64,000 nucleotides of DNA from Castanea sativa (GCF_040712315.1 NC_134023.1:68794757-68858756), one strand, 5' to 3'; shown: positions 1-12,099, counted from the first letter of the stretch. Notes: generated by a model not told the origin, from the sequence alone. Translations and numbers: made by a program.

Positions 1-1137
1 TTTGGAGGATGTTCTGAATCCCTGTATTAAATAGATGCTATCTATTGTGCTTTAGTGCTTGTGGGATGCCTCGGTGCAGCTATTAAATAGCAATTTGATG
101 AGTGTTGTTGTGGATACCAGGATAGGTCATAGATTCATAGTGCTGTTGACATTTTTTGAAGATCACCCTGTGACATGTTATCACTGTTACTACTACTACT
201 TTATTTACAATCATCATTGCAAGTATGGAATACAAATGAAGATGAAGATTTGCAAATGCTTGTTATTATATCCCGTCCACTGGTCGAAGTGTATGTAATC
301 TCTATTCCTGTATATCTTGCTAACTGCATACTTGTCAGTGATAATGAACTTTTCATATTTGCTTTGCTTTTCTAGCATGAAGAGGACCAAGGTGAGTAGA
401 TCTGGCCTAATTATTTAAAAATTAAGTGTTGGTTGAGACTTGAAACTGTTGCATCTCTCACATTAGCTACTTTTCATAAATCTAAGCTCAGAAAACCCAC
501 CATATTGCTCTGGCAAAAGGGCATAGCAATAAGAGAACAAAGAAAAATAAATTTTGATGATTCTAATACAGGTTTGTGAAAAGTAGATCAAGGCTGCTGA
601 TGCCATCATAACTCTCTAAAGTGAAATTATTGGGCTATGCTGATATGAAATTATCTCTTGATGTATATTTATTTTTACGCCCACATTCACCCACACCCAT
701 ATAGACTGTAGTCATTGTCTTCCTATGAGTTGATTGTTTAGCAACTTTTTAAGTGACACATAATGCTTCTTGAACTTGAAAGAAAATCAAAGCCAATCTA
801 CCTGTGTTTTACTTTATACATGTGCTGCATTAGAACGAAACTCCTTAAAGGCATGGACCTATCAAGCCACACTGCCATGTGTTAATAGTTTGTTCATTCT
901 TTGAAAGAAGCTAGAAGCTCTAGTAGTTGATTTATTGTCTGAGTTATATGCTTTGTGTAAGCTAAGATAGCTTTGATTCATGTTACCTAATAATAGAATT
1001 CTAAACTATTTTTTTCAATTTATTTATAAATGTGTAGGATTAGAAGGAAACTTCTTACGAATTTGAAATAACAGGGCATGCATTTATTCAAATTTGAAAA
1101 AAAAAATTAACTAAAGGAAGAATTTGCTTATACATTG
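1..1137. other. intergenic, no gene recognised
   Basis: AT-rich sequence with short open frames only, none resembling a known protein. A plausible isolated mini-exon sits at about 376-391, with a pyrimidine-rich acceptor before it and an AAG|GTGAGT donor after it, but no neighbouring coding exon could be joined to it. It could be the edge of a gene to the left of the window or chance. Confidence 0.4.
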
Positions 1138-1331
1138 TGTTAATATGTGTTTAGTATTGTGGGCTTGGCCTCAACTAAATTACTTACTTGTATAACACAC
1201 ATTGTACTACACTCTTACTTGTACTGCACTTATATTTACTTGTACTGCACTCATATGCCTCCTATATAAAGGCACTCATGTATATTGTTTCAATGAGAAA
1301 TACAATACTATTGAATTTAGTATTTCTAACA
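1138..1331 (+). mobile_element. short solo LTR (194 bp)
   Basis: The segment begins TGTTAATATG and ends TTTCTAACA, the TG...CA ends of an LTR. It is flanked on both sides by the same 5-bp target duplication CATTG (1133-1137 and 1332-1336). It holds a TATA-like CCTATATAAAGG near 1261-1271, as expected for the promoter of a small Copia or TRIM-type LTR. No internal domain or second LTR is present, so it is a solo LTR. Confidence 0.8.
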
Positions 1332-1926
1332 CATTGAAAAATGTATAAATTTTTTTGAAGCATAAAACAAATTTAATAGAAGAAAAAGAAAAGACTAAGA
1401 AAGTTATACATGAAATGCTACAAAAGAGTAAAAGGATTTTTTTTTTTTTTTTGAGAATCGAGTAAAAGGACATATGATCATTTACATCTATGAAGGGAAT
1501 TATAAAGCTATAATCAACACCAATAAGAAGTTGCATCCAAATAGTTGTATTCAAAATTTAAAAGTAGACAAATACTACAAATACTGAGCAAATAATAAAA
1601 TTTTATTTGGCATAGATGTATGCAGAGCTTCGACCAATGAGACATCTCTTCATGCTCATTTGACAATTGACACCAACCTCAATTCCTTAAAGCAAGACCT
1701 AATATGCCCCCAGCGTATTACAAACATTGAGAAATTATACATGCAATTTGACACACACCACAAAAATAAATAAATAAATAAATAAAATTAAAACTAAATA
1801 CTTTTTTGTAGTATTAAAGTTATTGAAATTATTGTTCACTATTCCAATAAAAAAAAAAAGGAGAAATTATCATGTATATTATCTTGATTTCTGAATATAA
1901 AATCTGGCTATGCATTGAATCACTAC
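1332..1926. other. intergenic, nothing recognised
   Basis: AT-rich, with homopolymer runs and a short AAAT repeat near 1766-1786. No coding signal or element ends seen. Confidence 0.4.
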
Positions 1927-2776
1927 TGTAGGGACATTGGGCCCAGTAATTTACAAAGGATGGCCCAACAAAGTCTTTTGGGCTAAAAACCCAAATCTGA
2001 GGACATCAAATGATCTAGGAGTACGTGAATGTATCTCATAAAGAAAATACCAGGTGAAGAGGTGATAAACGAGTGACCAATTATGTCCGAGGAATGGATT
2101 TGTCCTCGGCTATTTAAGTCGAGGTCATAGGAAGAGAGGTTAATGTCCCCGGGCTATGTTATCAAAAATCCTATGACTACGAGAAGACACGGCACACGTG
2201 GAGGACAATAGAAAGAGCGGTAGAATATCTAAGGTAAAGCTGCTACCATCGCCCACCCATTAAAAACTCTGTAATTGATATACTGACTGCATTAATGGAA
2301 AGATGGGACCTGATCATGAGGTTTGGAACTTGGTCCCTGACCCCAACGGACTTCAGGGAAAAATGGATGGGACAAGTATCCAAAGCCAATGTTACAACCA
2401 TGAGGTGGAAGATGATAAAGAGAAGAAGAGGAAGTATAAATAAGGGGAAAGACCTTCGGGAGAAGAGAGGCTTTTTCTTTTGAAAAAAAAGACAATAGTA
2501 TATGATAATCTAACGATCTATAGTTGTAATCAACCTTAGGAAGCAATATTATAAACTATCCTCGGATTGTGTCCGAGGAAAAGCTTTCATTCATTCTCTT
2601 ACAAATAACTCTTTATTTCGTGCCATTGTGACCAGAGCCCGTTTCTTTTCTTTGTTATTTAAACCATCCTTGAAATCTAGATTACAAGCCCACTCTGTAC
2701 AAATTTATTGTAAAAAGGCCTTTCAAGCCCCTTTTCCTTTCAGTTGTAGATTGGGAATTTGAATTGTGTCTTTACA
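1927..2776 (+). mobile_element. probable LTR or LTR-like insertion
   Basis: Starts TGTAGGGACATTGGGC and contains GTCCGAGGA / TCCTCGG words and a TATA-like AGTATAAATAAGG near 2433, all typical of a plant retrotransposon LTR promoter. The 14-mer cattgaatcactac lies directly before it (1913-1926) and again at 2775-2788. The right end is uncertain: a TG...CA boundary could be at 2742 (CTTTCA) or 2776 (TTTACA). A 12-14 bp flanking repeat is too long for a normal LTR target duplication, so the repeat may be older than the insertion. Confidence 0.45.
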
Positions 2777-2788
2777 TTGAATCACTAC

Positions 2789-3675
2789 AATTTAAGAAAG
2801 GAAGAAAAAAAGTAGCATATATGAAAGCAAAATATTATGGAAGAGAACTCTTGCCTATTTCTTTTTTATAAGTAAATAGAGCATTGTTTCTCACATTTCA
2901 AACTCAAAAATTTGGCATGGCACACCACCTCTGCTCTGCAAAATCTCACATGTTTTTGTCACATTTCAAAAAACCAAAGACAAAGAACGAAAATCAAAGA
3001 TTGAAGATATCCAAGAAGAATTGCATTCGTGCATTAATCATCCAAGTTTAGTCGAGGAATCTAGGCCATTGTATTTCCAAGATTGCAAGCACATGACAAC
3101 CAAGAGTGTTCATCATCCCTGTGAAATATTCAATTATAACTGGTAGTGGTAATCAACTAATCATAGTAAAGTTTACAGCTAAAGCTTAACTTCCCACATG
3201 GATCAGAAGTACGTGCTAAGTAGCTCAGATGCCTAGTTATTCAGGCTAAAAGCTTTAAAAGGTTCAAGAAAATATCTTCCTCTGAAAGTATTTCACCATG
3301 ATGAAACTTCAAGTTTGAGTCTAGAAAGTATTCTAGCTAATAGCAACTGTGGTAGGTGGCAATACTGCTGCTCTTCAACTTTTATGCAAAACTAGCCTTT
3401 GTATGTTCTCTGCAGCACAAATGGAGATAAGCAATGGATTATAAAGTAATTAAGATGAAGAGGAACATAGAATTAAAGTGCAAGGGTAGTTGAAATATTT
3501 TATTAAACAAAGTTTGATGGGCTAAAAACAACAGCTTTTAGTATCTTGATTGGAAACCGTCCACATTTAATAGAAACAGTGGCCTTTTTTAAACATAGCA
3601 GAAACATTGTAACTTCATTGTACTATTTAACATTAGGATGAATTCCTCTTATGCAAAATCAAATCAAATTATGCA
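2789..3675. other. intergenic, nothing recognised
   Basis: No open frame with family resemblance, no element ends and no repeat structure seen. Confidence 0.4.
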
Positions 3676-3713
3676 ATGGAACCTAGGGCAGGATTCTATG
3701 ATACTTATAGTTA

Positions 3714-4103
3714 CTACAACACAAAACAACTGATGGCGTCCCCCTTAGTCTCAATGTTGGGTGCTGACCTATCACACTCAAATATCCGAGTTGAAAGAAG
3801 TTTGAAACTAAATGCAAATTCTTTAACTTCACAGCATTTTAATTCAGTTTTAATATCCAACTCCAACTCGAACCCCAACGACACCTCTAATGCATCACAA
3901 AACGACCGTGAATTAGGATCATTTACGATGTGTTTGACAATAGACTTCTTTTGTTCTTTCCATGAAAGCTGAAAGGTGGCTACAAAAATAAGCATCTTCC
4001 CCTTGGTAGTAATCATACTGTCATCCTGAGTCTCAACAGTATCCTTATCGAAATTGCATAGGATGAAAGGAACCATAACAAGACAGAATTTCCAATCAAT
4101 ATT

Positions 4104-4106
<3 letters not shown>
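3714..4106 (-). other. unidentified 130-codon open frame
   Basis: An uninterrupted minus-strand frame of 130 codons, long for such AT-rich sequence. Its product is mixed hydrophobic and acidic with no signal peptide, repeat or motif that I recognise. Its first codons abut a (TA)n microsatellite, so an upstream part could have been lost or separated by repeat growth. It may be a gene relic, an exon of an unseen gene, or chance. No function is proposed. Confidence 0.2.

Positions 4107-4171
<65 letters not shown>
4105..4171. repeat. (TA)n microsatellite
   Basis: About 33 uninterrupted TA units. Confidence 0.95.
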
Positions 4172-4175
<4 letters not shown>

Positions 4176-4924
4176 GAGAATTCATGCGAGAGTGCATGAA
4201 GTCCTGCCAAGTGAAGCTCTAATTTTCCATTTAACTTCTTTTTTTTTCACCTCTTTCATTAAGATTTTTTCAGTGTTATCCAAAAGTCCACATCAACTTA
4301 TTTTACTGTTATCTCATTAATGTCTCATTAATTGACTAAACTTTTTTTTTTGAGAATCAATTAGTTAATTAAACTTACACCACACATTTTTCTATTTTTC
4401 ATGTCTTTTAGCATACCCATTGTTTTAGTATTTAAAATAATAATATAATAATAATTAATGACTAATAGTAATAACTAGCCAGTAACGCCTTGAAAAGAGA
4501 TAGAAAGACACAAAATGTTATCGTTTGTTAAATAAAACGCATTGTTTCACTATATATTACCAAAATAAAAGACCTGAGACTAACAAAATATTTGAAAGAG
4601 AGAGAAAGAGGAATCTAAGAGGTCATTACCTCTGTTATACTAGTTGCCCACTACCATCAACACACTGAAACCCCTACGGTTATAAATTTTTTTTTTTAAT
4701 TAAGGGCTTAAATATGATTTAGGTTTGGGTAATTCAGCTGGATGGTTTTTACTTTGGGTGTACAAGGAGAGAAAATATTTGGTGCGTAATGTAAAGTCAT
4801 ATTCTACCATAATTTAATTTTAAATCATCTATAAGATGCATGCATATTCACTTGCCCACATCATGTCTTAATGTTATATTATTGATGAGTAGAAGACAGT
4901 GAGAGAGTTTGACATACTTTCATT
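4172..4924. other. intergenic, nothing recognised
   Basis: AT-rich with poly-T tracts. No gene or element boundary recognised. Confidence 0.4.
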
Positions 4925-5758
4925 CTCCACAAGAAAAAAGATTAAATACAACAAAATAAGTCGTTGCAATAACAACTAATGTCATTGTAATAGGTGTTAT
5001 TACAATGATAAAAAGGTCGATGCAAGCTGTTGTAATAAATTTCGAGGCAATAGGTTTTTGCAACACTAGATTTTCGTTGCAATAAGTTCCACATATTGCA
5101 ATGATTTATTTTGAAAATCTCGTCGCAATAGGTGTTATTGCAATGAAAAAAAAGTCAATGCAATCCATTGTAATAAACTTTGAGGCAATAGGTTTATGCA
5201 GCACTAGATTTTCGTTGCAATAAGTTCCACGTATTGCAATGATTTATTTTGAAAATATTGTCGCAATAGATGTTATAGCAATGACAAAAAAGTCGATGCA
5301 ATCCGTTGTAATAAACTCCGAGGCAATAGGTTGAAAAAATCTCATTGCAATAGGTTGATTTTTTTATCAAAAAAATTTAAAAATAAATAAATCATTTTCT
5401 TAAATAATAATTTTTTCATTAAACTTTTTTGCAATTCAAAAATCATATCTAGGAACTATACTAACAATATAGTTCAATGTGAAATAAAAGATTACAAATT
5501 GCAACAACATATCTTCTTCTTCTTCTTCTTTTGAGAAATTGCAACAACATATTTTAATGCATAATAAGAGTTACATATTACAACAACACATTTCGATGTA
5601 ATATATTAACTATTGCTACAATCTCATATTGATGTAATAAATTTAAGTTACTATTACAACAAAAAACAGCCTAGAGATGCAATAGTATATATATATTACC
5701 TCTATTATCTTTTTCGTTGCAATAATATTTGTTGTATTATGTATTTTTTCTTGTAGTG
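4925..5758 (+). mobile_element. non-autonomous CACTA (En/Spm-type) element
   Basis: The left end CTCCACAAGAAAAAAG and the right end TTTTTTCTTGTAGTG form terminal inverted repeats of about 30 bp; the right end is the standard CACTACAAGAAAA terminus read backwards and the left end has two changes in its first nine bases. A 3-bp target duplication ATT flanks it (4922-4924 and 5759-5761), as expected for CACTA elements. The interior is built of GTTGCAATA / GTCGCAATAGG words and has no coding capacity, so it would depend on a transposase elsewhere. Confidence 0.85.
5016..5330 (+). repeat. 138-bp subterminal tandem repeat of the CACTA element
   Basis: Units start at 5016, 5154 and 5292 (period 138) with words such as GAGGCAATAGG and GATTTTCGTTGCAATAAG repeated. 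The third unit is partial. Subterminal repeats of this sort are where En/Spm-type transposases bind; that role here is inferred. Confidence 0.8.
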
Positions 5759-5761
5759 ATT

Positions 5762-6224
5762 TTATGATATGAAATATGTAAACACAATACAAATCAATTG
5801 ATTTTCATGGTCCCGTTACTTTTTTGCATTTATCTTTGGTTTCATGGTTTAAAAAAAATTAATTTTACTTTGAGAAGGCTACAAATATTTAGTGAAACTA
5901 CTAAATTAATTTTTAATATCTCAAAATGTATATGTTTATTTACTCTAATTTAGTTTACTTTTTCTTTATAATATATGTACAACATTATCCAAAACCATCT
6001 TCCATAAATATCTAAATGCATATATTAATTATCTATAACTGTGTATTAATTATATATATTAAATGAATTTATATGATTATTTTTTATTAATTTTATAAAA
6101 GAGATAATTATTAGTTGAAATAATACTAATAAATTTAGAATATGACATTTCTTACTTATTTTTAGTTGCTAATCCTTTTGACCCTCAAAAGAAAAACAAG
6201 TTGCTAATCCTTTAAACTTCCTAA

Positions 6225-6228
<4 letters not shown>
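5762..6228. other. intergenic, nothing recognised
   Basis: Very AT-rich, no coding signal. Confidence 0.4.

Positions 6229-6283
<55 letters not shown>
6229..6283. repeat. (CT)n(CA)n compound microsatellite
   Basis: About 18 CT units followed by about 10 CA units. Confidence 0.95.
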
Positions 6284-6342
6284 TAAGTGTGTGTAATAGA
6301 ATAAATATACTTATTTTGTTATAGCATAATGAAATTTTAATA

Positions 6343-6651
6343 CTTCCTTTTAATTTGTTTGTCCTATTTTAAAAGTCAAACTTTTTAAGGGAATATCATT
6401 TCCTTAAATAAATTTATCAATTTTTTTTTTAATTTTTAAAAAGAGTTATTCTTAAGAAGGCAACTAAAAAGGTGCCCCAATTAGATTGATTTTTTAAATA
6501 TTTGTCAGGTTTCTTTTCAAATAATTTTGAAAATAAAGTAGGTGTATAATAGGAACTTTAGTACATTAATGACTTTTATTTTTGGAAATTGGACAATATT
6601 TTGGGACATCCTAAAATAAAATCGAGGACAAACAAACTAGGACGGAGGGAG
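6343..6651. mobile_element. Stowaway-type MITE
   Basis: The right end reads GGACGGAGGGAG followed by TA; its reverse complement CTCCCTCCGTCC is the classic Stowaway (Tc1/Mariner) terminus. The left end CTTCCTTTTAATTTG after TA is its diverged partner, and the arms continue to match through TTTGTTTGTCC. The TA dinucleotide flanks both sides (6341-6342 and 6652-6653). Length is 309 bp and there is no coding sequence. Confidence 0.8.
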
Positions 6652-6800
6652 TATCATTTTTTCTTAGAATCATCTGAGAAAGATTTTTTTTTATTTTTTT
6701 ATTTTTTTATTCTATGTGAGAAACAAGTGAAACATTGTATTATGCAACAATTGATGTGATGCCCAACAAAAAGGGGGAAAATTAGTAACACACAATCAAG

Positions 6801-7388
6801 AATGTTACAAAAAAAAAGTATATATGCATTTTTTTAGTAGGCATGAATCATGCTTATCTATATTAACCATTATATCATGTAATTTTCAATTAGTGAACAC
6901 ATATATATATAGTGTGATAAAATCACTACACTACTCTTAGTGTCTTTCTATTTTTTGTCCATAAAATAACTAAAGCTTATAATTTTTACAAGGAAATTTA
7001 TTGAAATTATTTTACCCATCAATAGTTGAGGGATTTGAATTATAAATATCTCTATTGAAAATTAAATGCCAACAAATTAAACTACAATATTCTTTATAAG
7101 AATGTTACAAGTATATATGCATTTTTTTAGTAAGCATGAATCATGCTTATCTATATTAACCATTATATCAGGTAATTTTCAATTAGTGAACACATATGTA
7201 TAGTGTGATCAAATCACTACACTACTCTTAGTGTCTTTCTATTTTGTCTATAAAATAACTAAAGCTTAAAATTTTTATATTATTGAAATTTATTTTAAAC
7301 ATCAATAGTTGAGGGATCTGAATTATAAATGTCTCTATTAGAAATTGAATGCCAACCAATTAAACTACAATATTCTTTATAAAAATTA
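6801..7388. repeat. ~300-bp direct tandem duplication
   Basis: The block starting AATGTTACAA at 6801 is repeated from 7101 with small indels, both ending in ACAATATTCTTTATAA. The sequence is non-coding. Marker words such as GTAGGCATGAATCATGC (or its GTAAGC variant) and CACTACACTACTCTTAG occur once per unit. Confidence 0.9.
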
Positions 7389-7434
7389 TTGAAATATTGG
7401 AGAAAACTAATAATGTGGGAATTCAACTAGTTCC

Positions 7435-8545
7435 TTAAATGGACCAGATTAGGACGGCTACCACAAAATTCAGGAGACACATGGAACGACAACTCTTACT
7501 AAGACAGTAGGTGCAAGTAAAAGAATTAACCCATTTGGCAATTAAAGTACCTTCTATATTCATTCCTTGAAGTACGGTCTCAAAAAGAGACACCTCAAGA
7601 ACTTCAGCTTTGCCAAAGAAGGGAAGAGGTACAGAACTGTTCAAGTTAGGAACTTCTTCATCTTCATTTGGCTATTCAACTAACAAATTAGACCTCTTCC
7701 ATTCATGGGTATTGAAGTCAAAGCAAAGCAGAGCAGTGTCGAAGTTTGAAATGAAAATCCTATTGTTACTGCTTGAAAATGCATGAGAGAAAAATGGGGT
7801 GAGCTTATTGCTCCAAAAGAGAAAAGGGTCAATGTTTCCGTTGTAGTGAGGGGAGTCTAAGGACCACCATGCCACGGTCTCGGGGTTGAACACCTCGAAA
7901 GATAGTCCTTCCTACTCATTTAAGGGAGCTCCAGCGAGTGCATAGAGCTTTCCATTTGCCTTGACCAAGATTGGGTCCACCTTTGCTTGTTGAAAATACT
8001 TGAAAAACCCATTGGAGTCTCCTTGGTCTTTAAATCATGGTTCAGAATCGATATTTGAATCTGTCTCATAAACATAAAGGCTTCGGCTAGGAACTGGCCC
8101 ATGTATACCTACCATGTGTTTACAACCACCAGCAAGAATGATTTTGGAGTCGAATGCCCTGCAACCCAACCAATGAAAATTGGGATACTGTCACTAGTCA
8201 GAATCTCCACTTGCTTCAATTCTGTCTTATATTCTAATTCTCCTTTGGAAAGGCAATTGGAGCACCTAGTAGTAGTGTTGGTAAATTCGTTAGTCAGATT
8301 AGCGCTGCAAATGCACGAGCATGATAAGAGATCGCTCAACTTCATGGAATGCATCAAGTAATTCGCAAATTCCCCGATAGCTTCAACACATACGTACATA
8401 GATCTGTTTTTCATTTCCAATTCCACCACTGTCTTCCAAAATTTCCTCTTCCAAAATTTCCCACTCCTCCTCATCTAGCTTGTCCTCTACCGTCTTCCCA
8501 TACACAACCATATTCCCAATGGAAAAATTTTCTTCTCCATTAGAG
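7435..8545 (-). pseudogene. kelch-repeat protein pseudogene
   Basis: Reading the minus strand from about 8160 downward gives kelch-type beta-propeller signatures: ILAGGCK, then GPVPSRSLYVYETD, then KANGKLYALAGAP, then EVFNPETVAWWSL, with FISNFDTALLCFDFNTHEW further on. The double-Gly and Tyr/Trp spacing is that of kelch repeats, and the later blocks lie in one frame broken by in-frame stops: TGA after DSEP (about 8038), TAG after PLNE (about 7918) and TAG after LLVE (about 7672). Upstream, an acidic N-terminal piece (about 8350-8500) is in other frames, so at least one frameshift is also present. Plant kelch proteins are often F-box or phosphatase partners; no F-box is visible, so the exact class is unknown. 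Non-functional by sequence. Confidence 0.75.
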
Positions 8546-8725
8546 TTTTCTAGAAAAGAACAACTCTAATCACTCTAGATCAACATTTGTTTATGACATA
8601 GATTCAAAATAATCTAGTTAGAATCATAGTTAAAGAAAAATTCATTTTTCTATTAATGATCAAGGGATTGAACGACAAAACAATTTATTCAATCATTGTT
8701 TTAAACAATTTGATAGAGAGATAAA

Positions 8726-8760
8726 GAACCCAGAAACCCTAACCCTAAACCTTAACCCAG
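8726..8760 (-). promoter_or_regulatory. telo-box-like sequence upstream of the kelch pseudogene
   Basis: The plus strand reads AACCCTAACCCTAAACC, the plant telomere-like telo-box. Such boxes are common in plant promoters and 5' leaders. It lies about 190 bp on the 5' side of the minus-strand kelch pseudogene. Too short to be an interstitial telomere. Confidence 0.4.
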
Positions 8761-9927
8761 ATAGCAGTGAGGAAAATAGCTAATCATTCAAAACCACCAA
8801 ATCTTCAACTCATAGAATAAACCAATAAATTCAAACACTAAGAAAAACCCATAAAATAAAATTTTGTGTACATATTGATTTTCATGGTTGAGTTGATGTT
8901 CTCAATCTCTATTCTTCCTCACAAGTGGTTGAGCAAACCACGGTTTAGGGGTTTTGTGAGAGAGAGCTATGTTGCTTTTGTGAGAGGAGGGCTGCTTCCA
9001 TTTGTTCTCTGATGAGAAGCGAGAGAGCAATGAAACAGAGAAAAGAGAAAGGAAAGAGAGGCGGGAAAGAGCAAAGAAATAGAAAAAAAGAGAAAAGGAA
9101 GAGAGAGAAAGAAATAATATTTTACTCCAAGTATTTTTTTAATAGAGGAAAAGGATTTGGAGATGGAGAGGCTGTTGGAGGGTTTTTTTTTGTGTGTTTA
9201 CTCTATATAATTGGCTTTAAAAAGCCTATCCAGAGATGCTCTTAGAAACTTGAGGATTTTATTTATTTACCATTCTTGACTAATATCTATAAATTATCAA
9301 TAATTTTTTTTCTAATACTTGCATGAATAAAGTTATTTTTCATAATTTAATATTAATTTTAGAAAAAAAAAACTAAGAAAATAAAATAAGACAAGAGACA
9401 AAACCGTATCCACAAACATTGTTTTGATGAATGAAAAAATGGGTAGAGAGGAGTGACCTGAGTTGGCATTTTCCACCTGAATATAACCATAATGACACTT
9501 TACCTGCTGAGCCCGAGCCTACGGGAGCAAGGGACCCTATCCACAAACATAAACGTCAATTGCATTAAAACTTACATTCTTATCAAGTAACACCAAATCT
9601 ACATATATAATAAGACCACTCTTTGACTTGATATTTAGTACATCCAATATTTTTGTGAATGTTACTTTCATATCTAAATCATTTTTTCAGTGTTGATTTA
9701 ATTCAAATGTTGTGTCTCTCACTCTCAGTTAGCATGTCCATTCGGCTATACCCATATAAACGAAACAAAAAAAAAAACTTTAAATTAATAACTAAGTATA
9801 GTAACTCTATGGTTTCTAGGAAAAAAATAATCTAATTATAGTTTTAACATGTAACACTTTTAACCTATGCAGAAAAAAAAATCCATCTAACACCCTAACT
9901 TATAGGGCTTGATGTCCTAACTTTAAA
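8761..9927. other. intergenic, purine-rich stretch and possible MITE end
   Basis: A GA-rich tract lies at about 8960-9120. The words CAGAGATGCTCTTAG at 9230-9245 resemble the end of a small MITE family seen also near 29.33 and 48.25 kb. No gene was recognised. Confidence 0.35.
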
Positions 9928-10235
9928 TCTATATATATAATAATAGGTAAAGCAGAGAGGAAGTCCAATTAAATTTCAAATTAGAATTAAATTAAAATCT
10001 AATTTTGCACCATGTATCTTATCTAATTTAAACTTTAGATTTTTGTGCCAAGTGAGTTAATTTAGTGTAAAAATTGAATTTCAATTAGAGTTTAATTTTG
10101 CGCCACGTATCCTATCTAATCTAAATTTTTAAATTTTTGTACCAAATTAGTTAATTTAGTGTAGAAAATGAGGAGTCTAATATAATAAACCATAAAAAAC
10201 ATAATCATATAACTAATAAAAATTCAAATTTATAG

Positions 10236-10246
10236 TCATCTATATA

Positions 10247-10305
<59 letters not shown>
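10236..10305. repeat. (TA)n microsatellite
   Basis: Long TA run at the end of the first 538-bp unit. Confidence 0.9.
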
Positions 10306-10310
<5 letters not shown>

Positions 10311-10776
10311 GGCAAATCTTAGAGAAAATTGAATTAGAATTTGAAATTATAATCCAATTTTGTGTCATGTGTCTAAATTTATGTTGGAACTACACCATAA
10401 TTATCCACTTAAGCTTGTGCAATGTGTCTACTTAAATTTTTAATCTTTGTGTCAAGTAAATTAATTTATATATATAATAATAGGTAAAGTAGAGAGAAAG
10501 TCCAATTAAATTTCAAATTGGAATTCAATTAAAGTCTAATTTTGCGTCATATGTCTCATCTAATCTAAACTTTAGATTTTTGTGTCAAGTGAGTTAATTT
10601 AGTGTAAAAATTAAATTTCAATTAGAGTTTAATTTTGCGCCATGTGTCCTATCTAATCTAAATTTTTAAATTTTTGTGCCAAATGAGTTAATTTATTATA
10701 GAAAACAAAGAGTCCAATATAATAAATCATAAAAGACATAATCATGTAACTAAAAAAAGTTCAAATTTATAAGTCA

Positions 10777-10778
<2 letters not shown>

Positions 10779-10843
<65 letters not shown>
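10779..10843. repeat. (TA)n microsatellite
   Basis: Equivalent TA run at the end of the second 538-bp unit. Confidence 0.9.
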
Positions 10844-10848
<5 letters not shown>

Positions 10849-10860
10849 GGTAAATCATAG

Positions 10861-11352
10861 GAAACCAAGTATATATACAAATAAATTCTACTCATAGCAA
10901 CAACTCCTATCTCACTTCTTGCTACTTGTTAGAGGTAAATGACTATATATATATAAGTACATCATTTTTTTATGAACACATTTCTACTGATCTTGAATTT
11001 ATATTCTAGAAAACTCATTGTTAAATATTTCATGTTCTATATGATTTTAACATGCATGCTAATCAGATATTATTTATCATTCGATCAATTAACTCATCTT
11101 TTATGTATTATTTTTAACTACATAAAGTATAATTTAAACAAATAATTGATGAAAAGGCTATTGAAATTTGATTGCCATAAAATTTTGCCTAGCATGGAGA
11201 ATATTCAAAAATAATATAATTCAAAGATTGATTTGTCAAAATTCTTATCCAACTAAAAAATTTCTAAGTACTGTAATATTCCATAAACTATATCGAATAA
11301 AAACAAAGTTTATTTTCCACCAGTAGTACAATATTGATCAGAGAATTACATT

Positions 11353-11388
<36 letters not shown>

Positions 11389-11484
11389 CATATATATTAT
11401 TGCATGTGCTTCAGTGCTTGTACAAGTAGCAAATAGTGTAAAATGAAATACATGCGTAATGCATTATTTTAGAAGTAAACAATC
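10861..11484. other. 3' flank of P450 copy A, duplicated at copy B
   Basis: Non-coding. Parts such as TTTCCACCAGTAGTACAATA (about 11315) and TGACTATATATATATAAGTAC (about 10938) recur in the 3' flank of P450 copy B (about 23500 and 23085), which shows that the duplication unit extended beyond the gene. A (TA)n run lies at 11357-11383. Confidence 0.6.
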
Positions 11485-12099
11485 ACACATCACACAATCA
11501 AATGTATTGAACTTAACAACCGGAAGGCATTTAAGTGGATGAGCCATATGAATAAAAGCGCCTTTTTTAACTTCAGTATTAACCTTAGCCTTAGCCTCTT
11601 CTCCATCTCCAACCACTTTCCAATCGAAACATTGAACCATGGTTGCAACTGCTATTTGTGCTACTCAACCCTAACTTTGAACCAGGGCAAGCTCTCCTCC
11701 CTGCTCCAAAAGAAAGAAAACTAAAAGTTTCATCTTGTTTATATTTCATACTTTCTTGTTTTTCTGAGGAAACCAAAAACCTCTCTGGCTGGAACTCATT
11801 TGGATTGTTCCATAAATCTGGATCTCTATTTATGGCATATAGATTGATTAACACCATGGTTTCTTGGGGTATTTCAAAGCCTCCTAGTTTGCAACTTTGA
11901 CGGCTTTTTCCTGTTGTCATAGGCAATGGTGGATATAGTCGTAGTGTTTCTTTTACAACTGCTTGCAAGTAGGGGAGATTCTCAACATCTGATTCCTTGA
12001 CTAGTCTAGTACTACCATAGATCAAATTTATTTCCTCTCTAACCTTGTTGAATACAGAATGACCTTCGATGAGGTACCAGTACTTCCGACAAAAAGATC

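Larger units (their letters stand above)
9928..10860. repeat. 538-bp tandem duplication, possibly Helitron-like
   Basis: Two head-to-tail copies start at 9928 (TCTATATATATAATAATAGG) and about 10466. Shared words are AATTTTGCGCCA, GTCCTATCTAATCTAAA and AATAGGTAAAGCAGAGAG (AGTAGAGAG in copy 2). Each ends in a long (TA)n tract followed by TTAATAGGYAAATC. The TC-rich start resembles a Helitron 5' end, but I see no hairpin plus CTAG end, so the class is open. Confidence 0.7.

Noticed and set aside
1927..2788. Perfect 14-bp direct repeat as an LTR target duplication
   Set aside because: Far longer than the 4-6 bp made by LTR integrases, and similarity extends further left of the repeat at both sides (about 26 of 33 bases), so it may be an older duplication.
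4054..4320. 88-codon plus-strand frame
   Set aside because: Most of it is Tyr-Ile from the (TA)n repeat.
8726..8760. Telomere-like AACCCTAACCCTAAACC as an interstitial telomere
   Set aside because: Only about two and a half units; better read as a telo-box.
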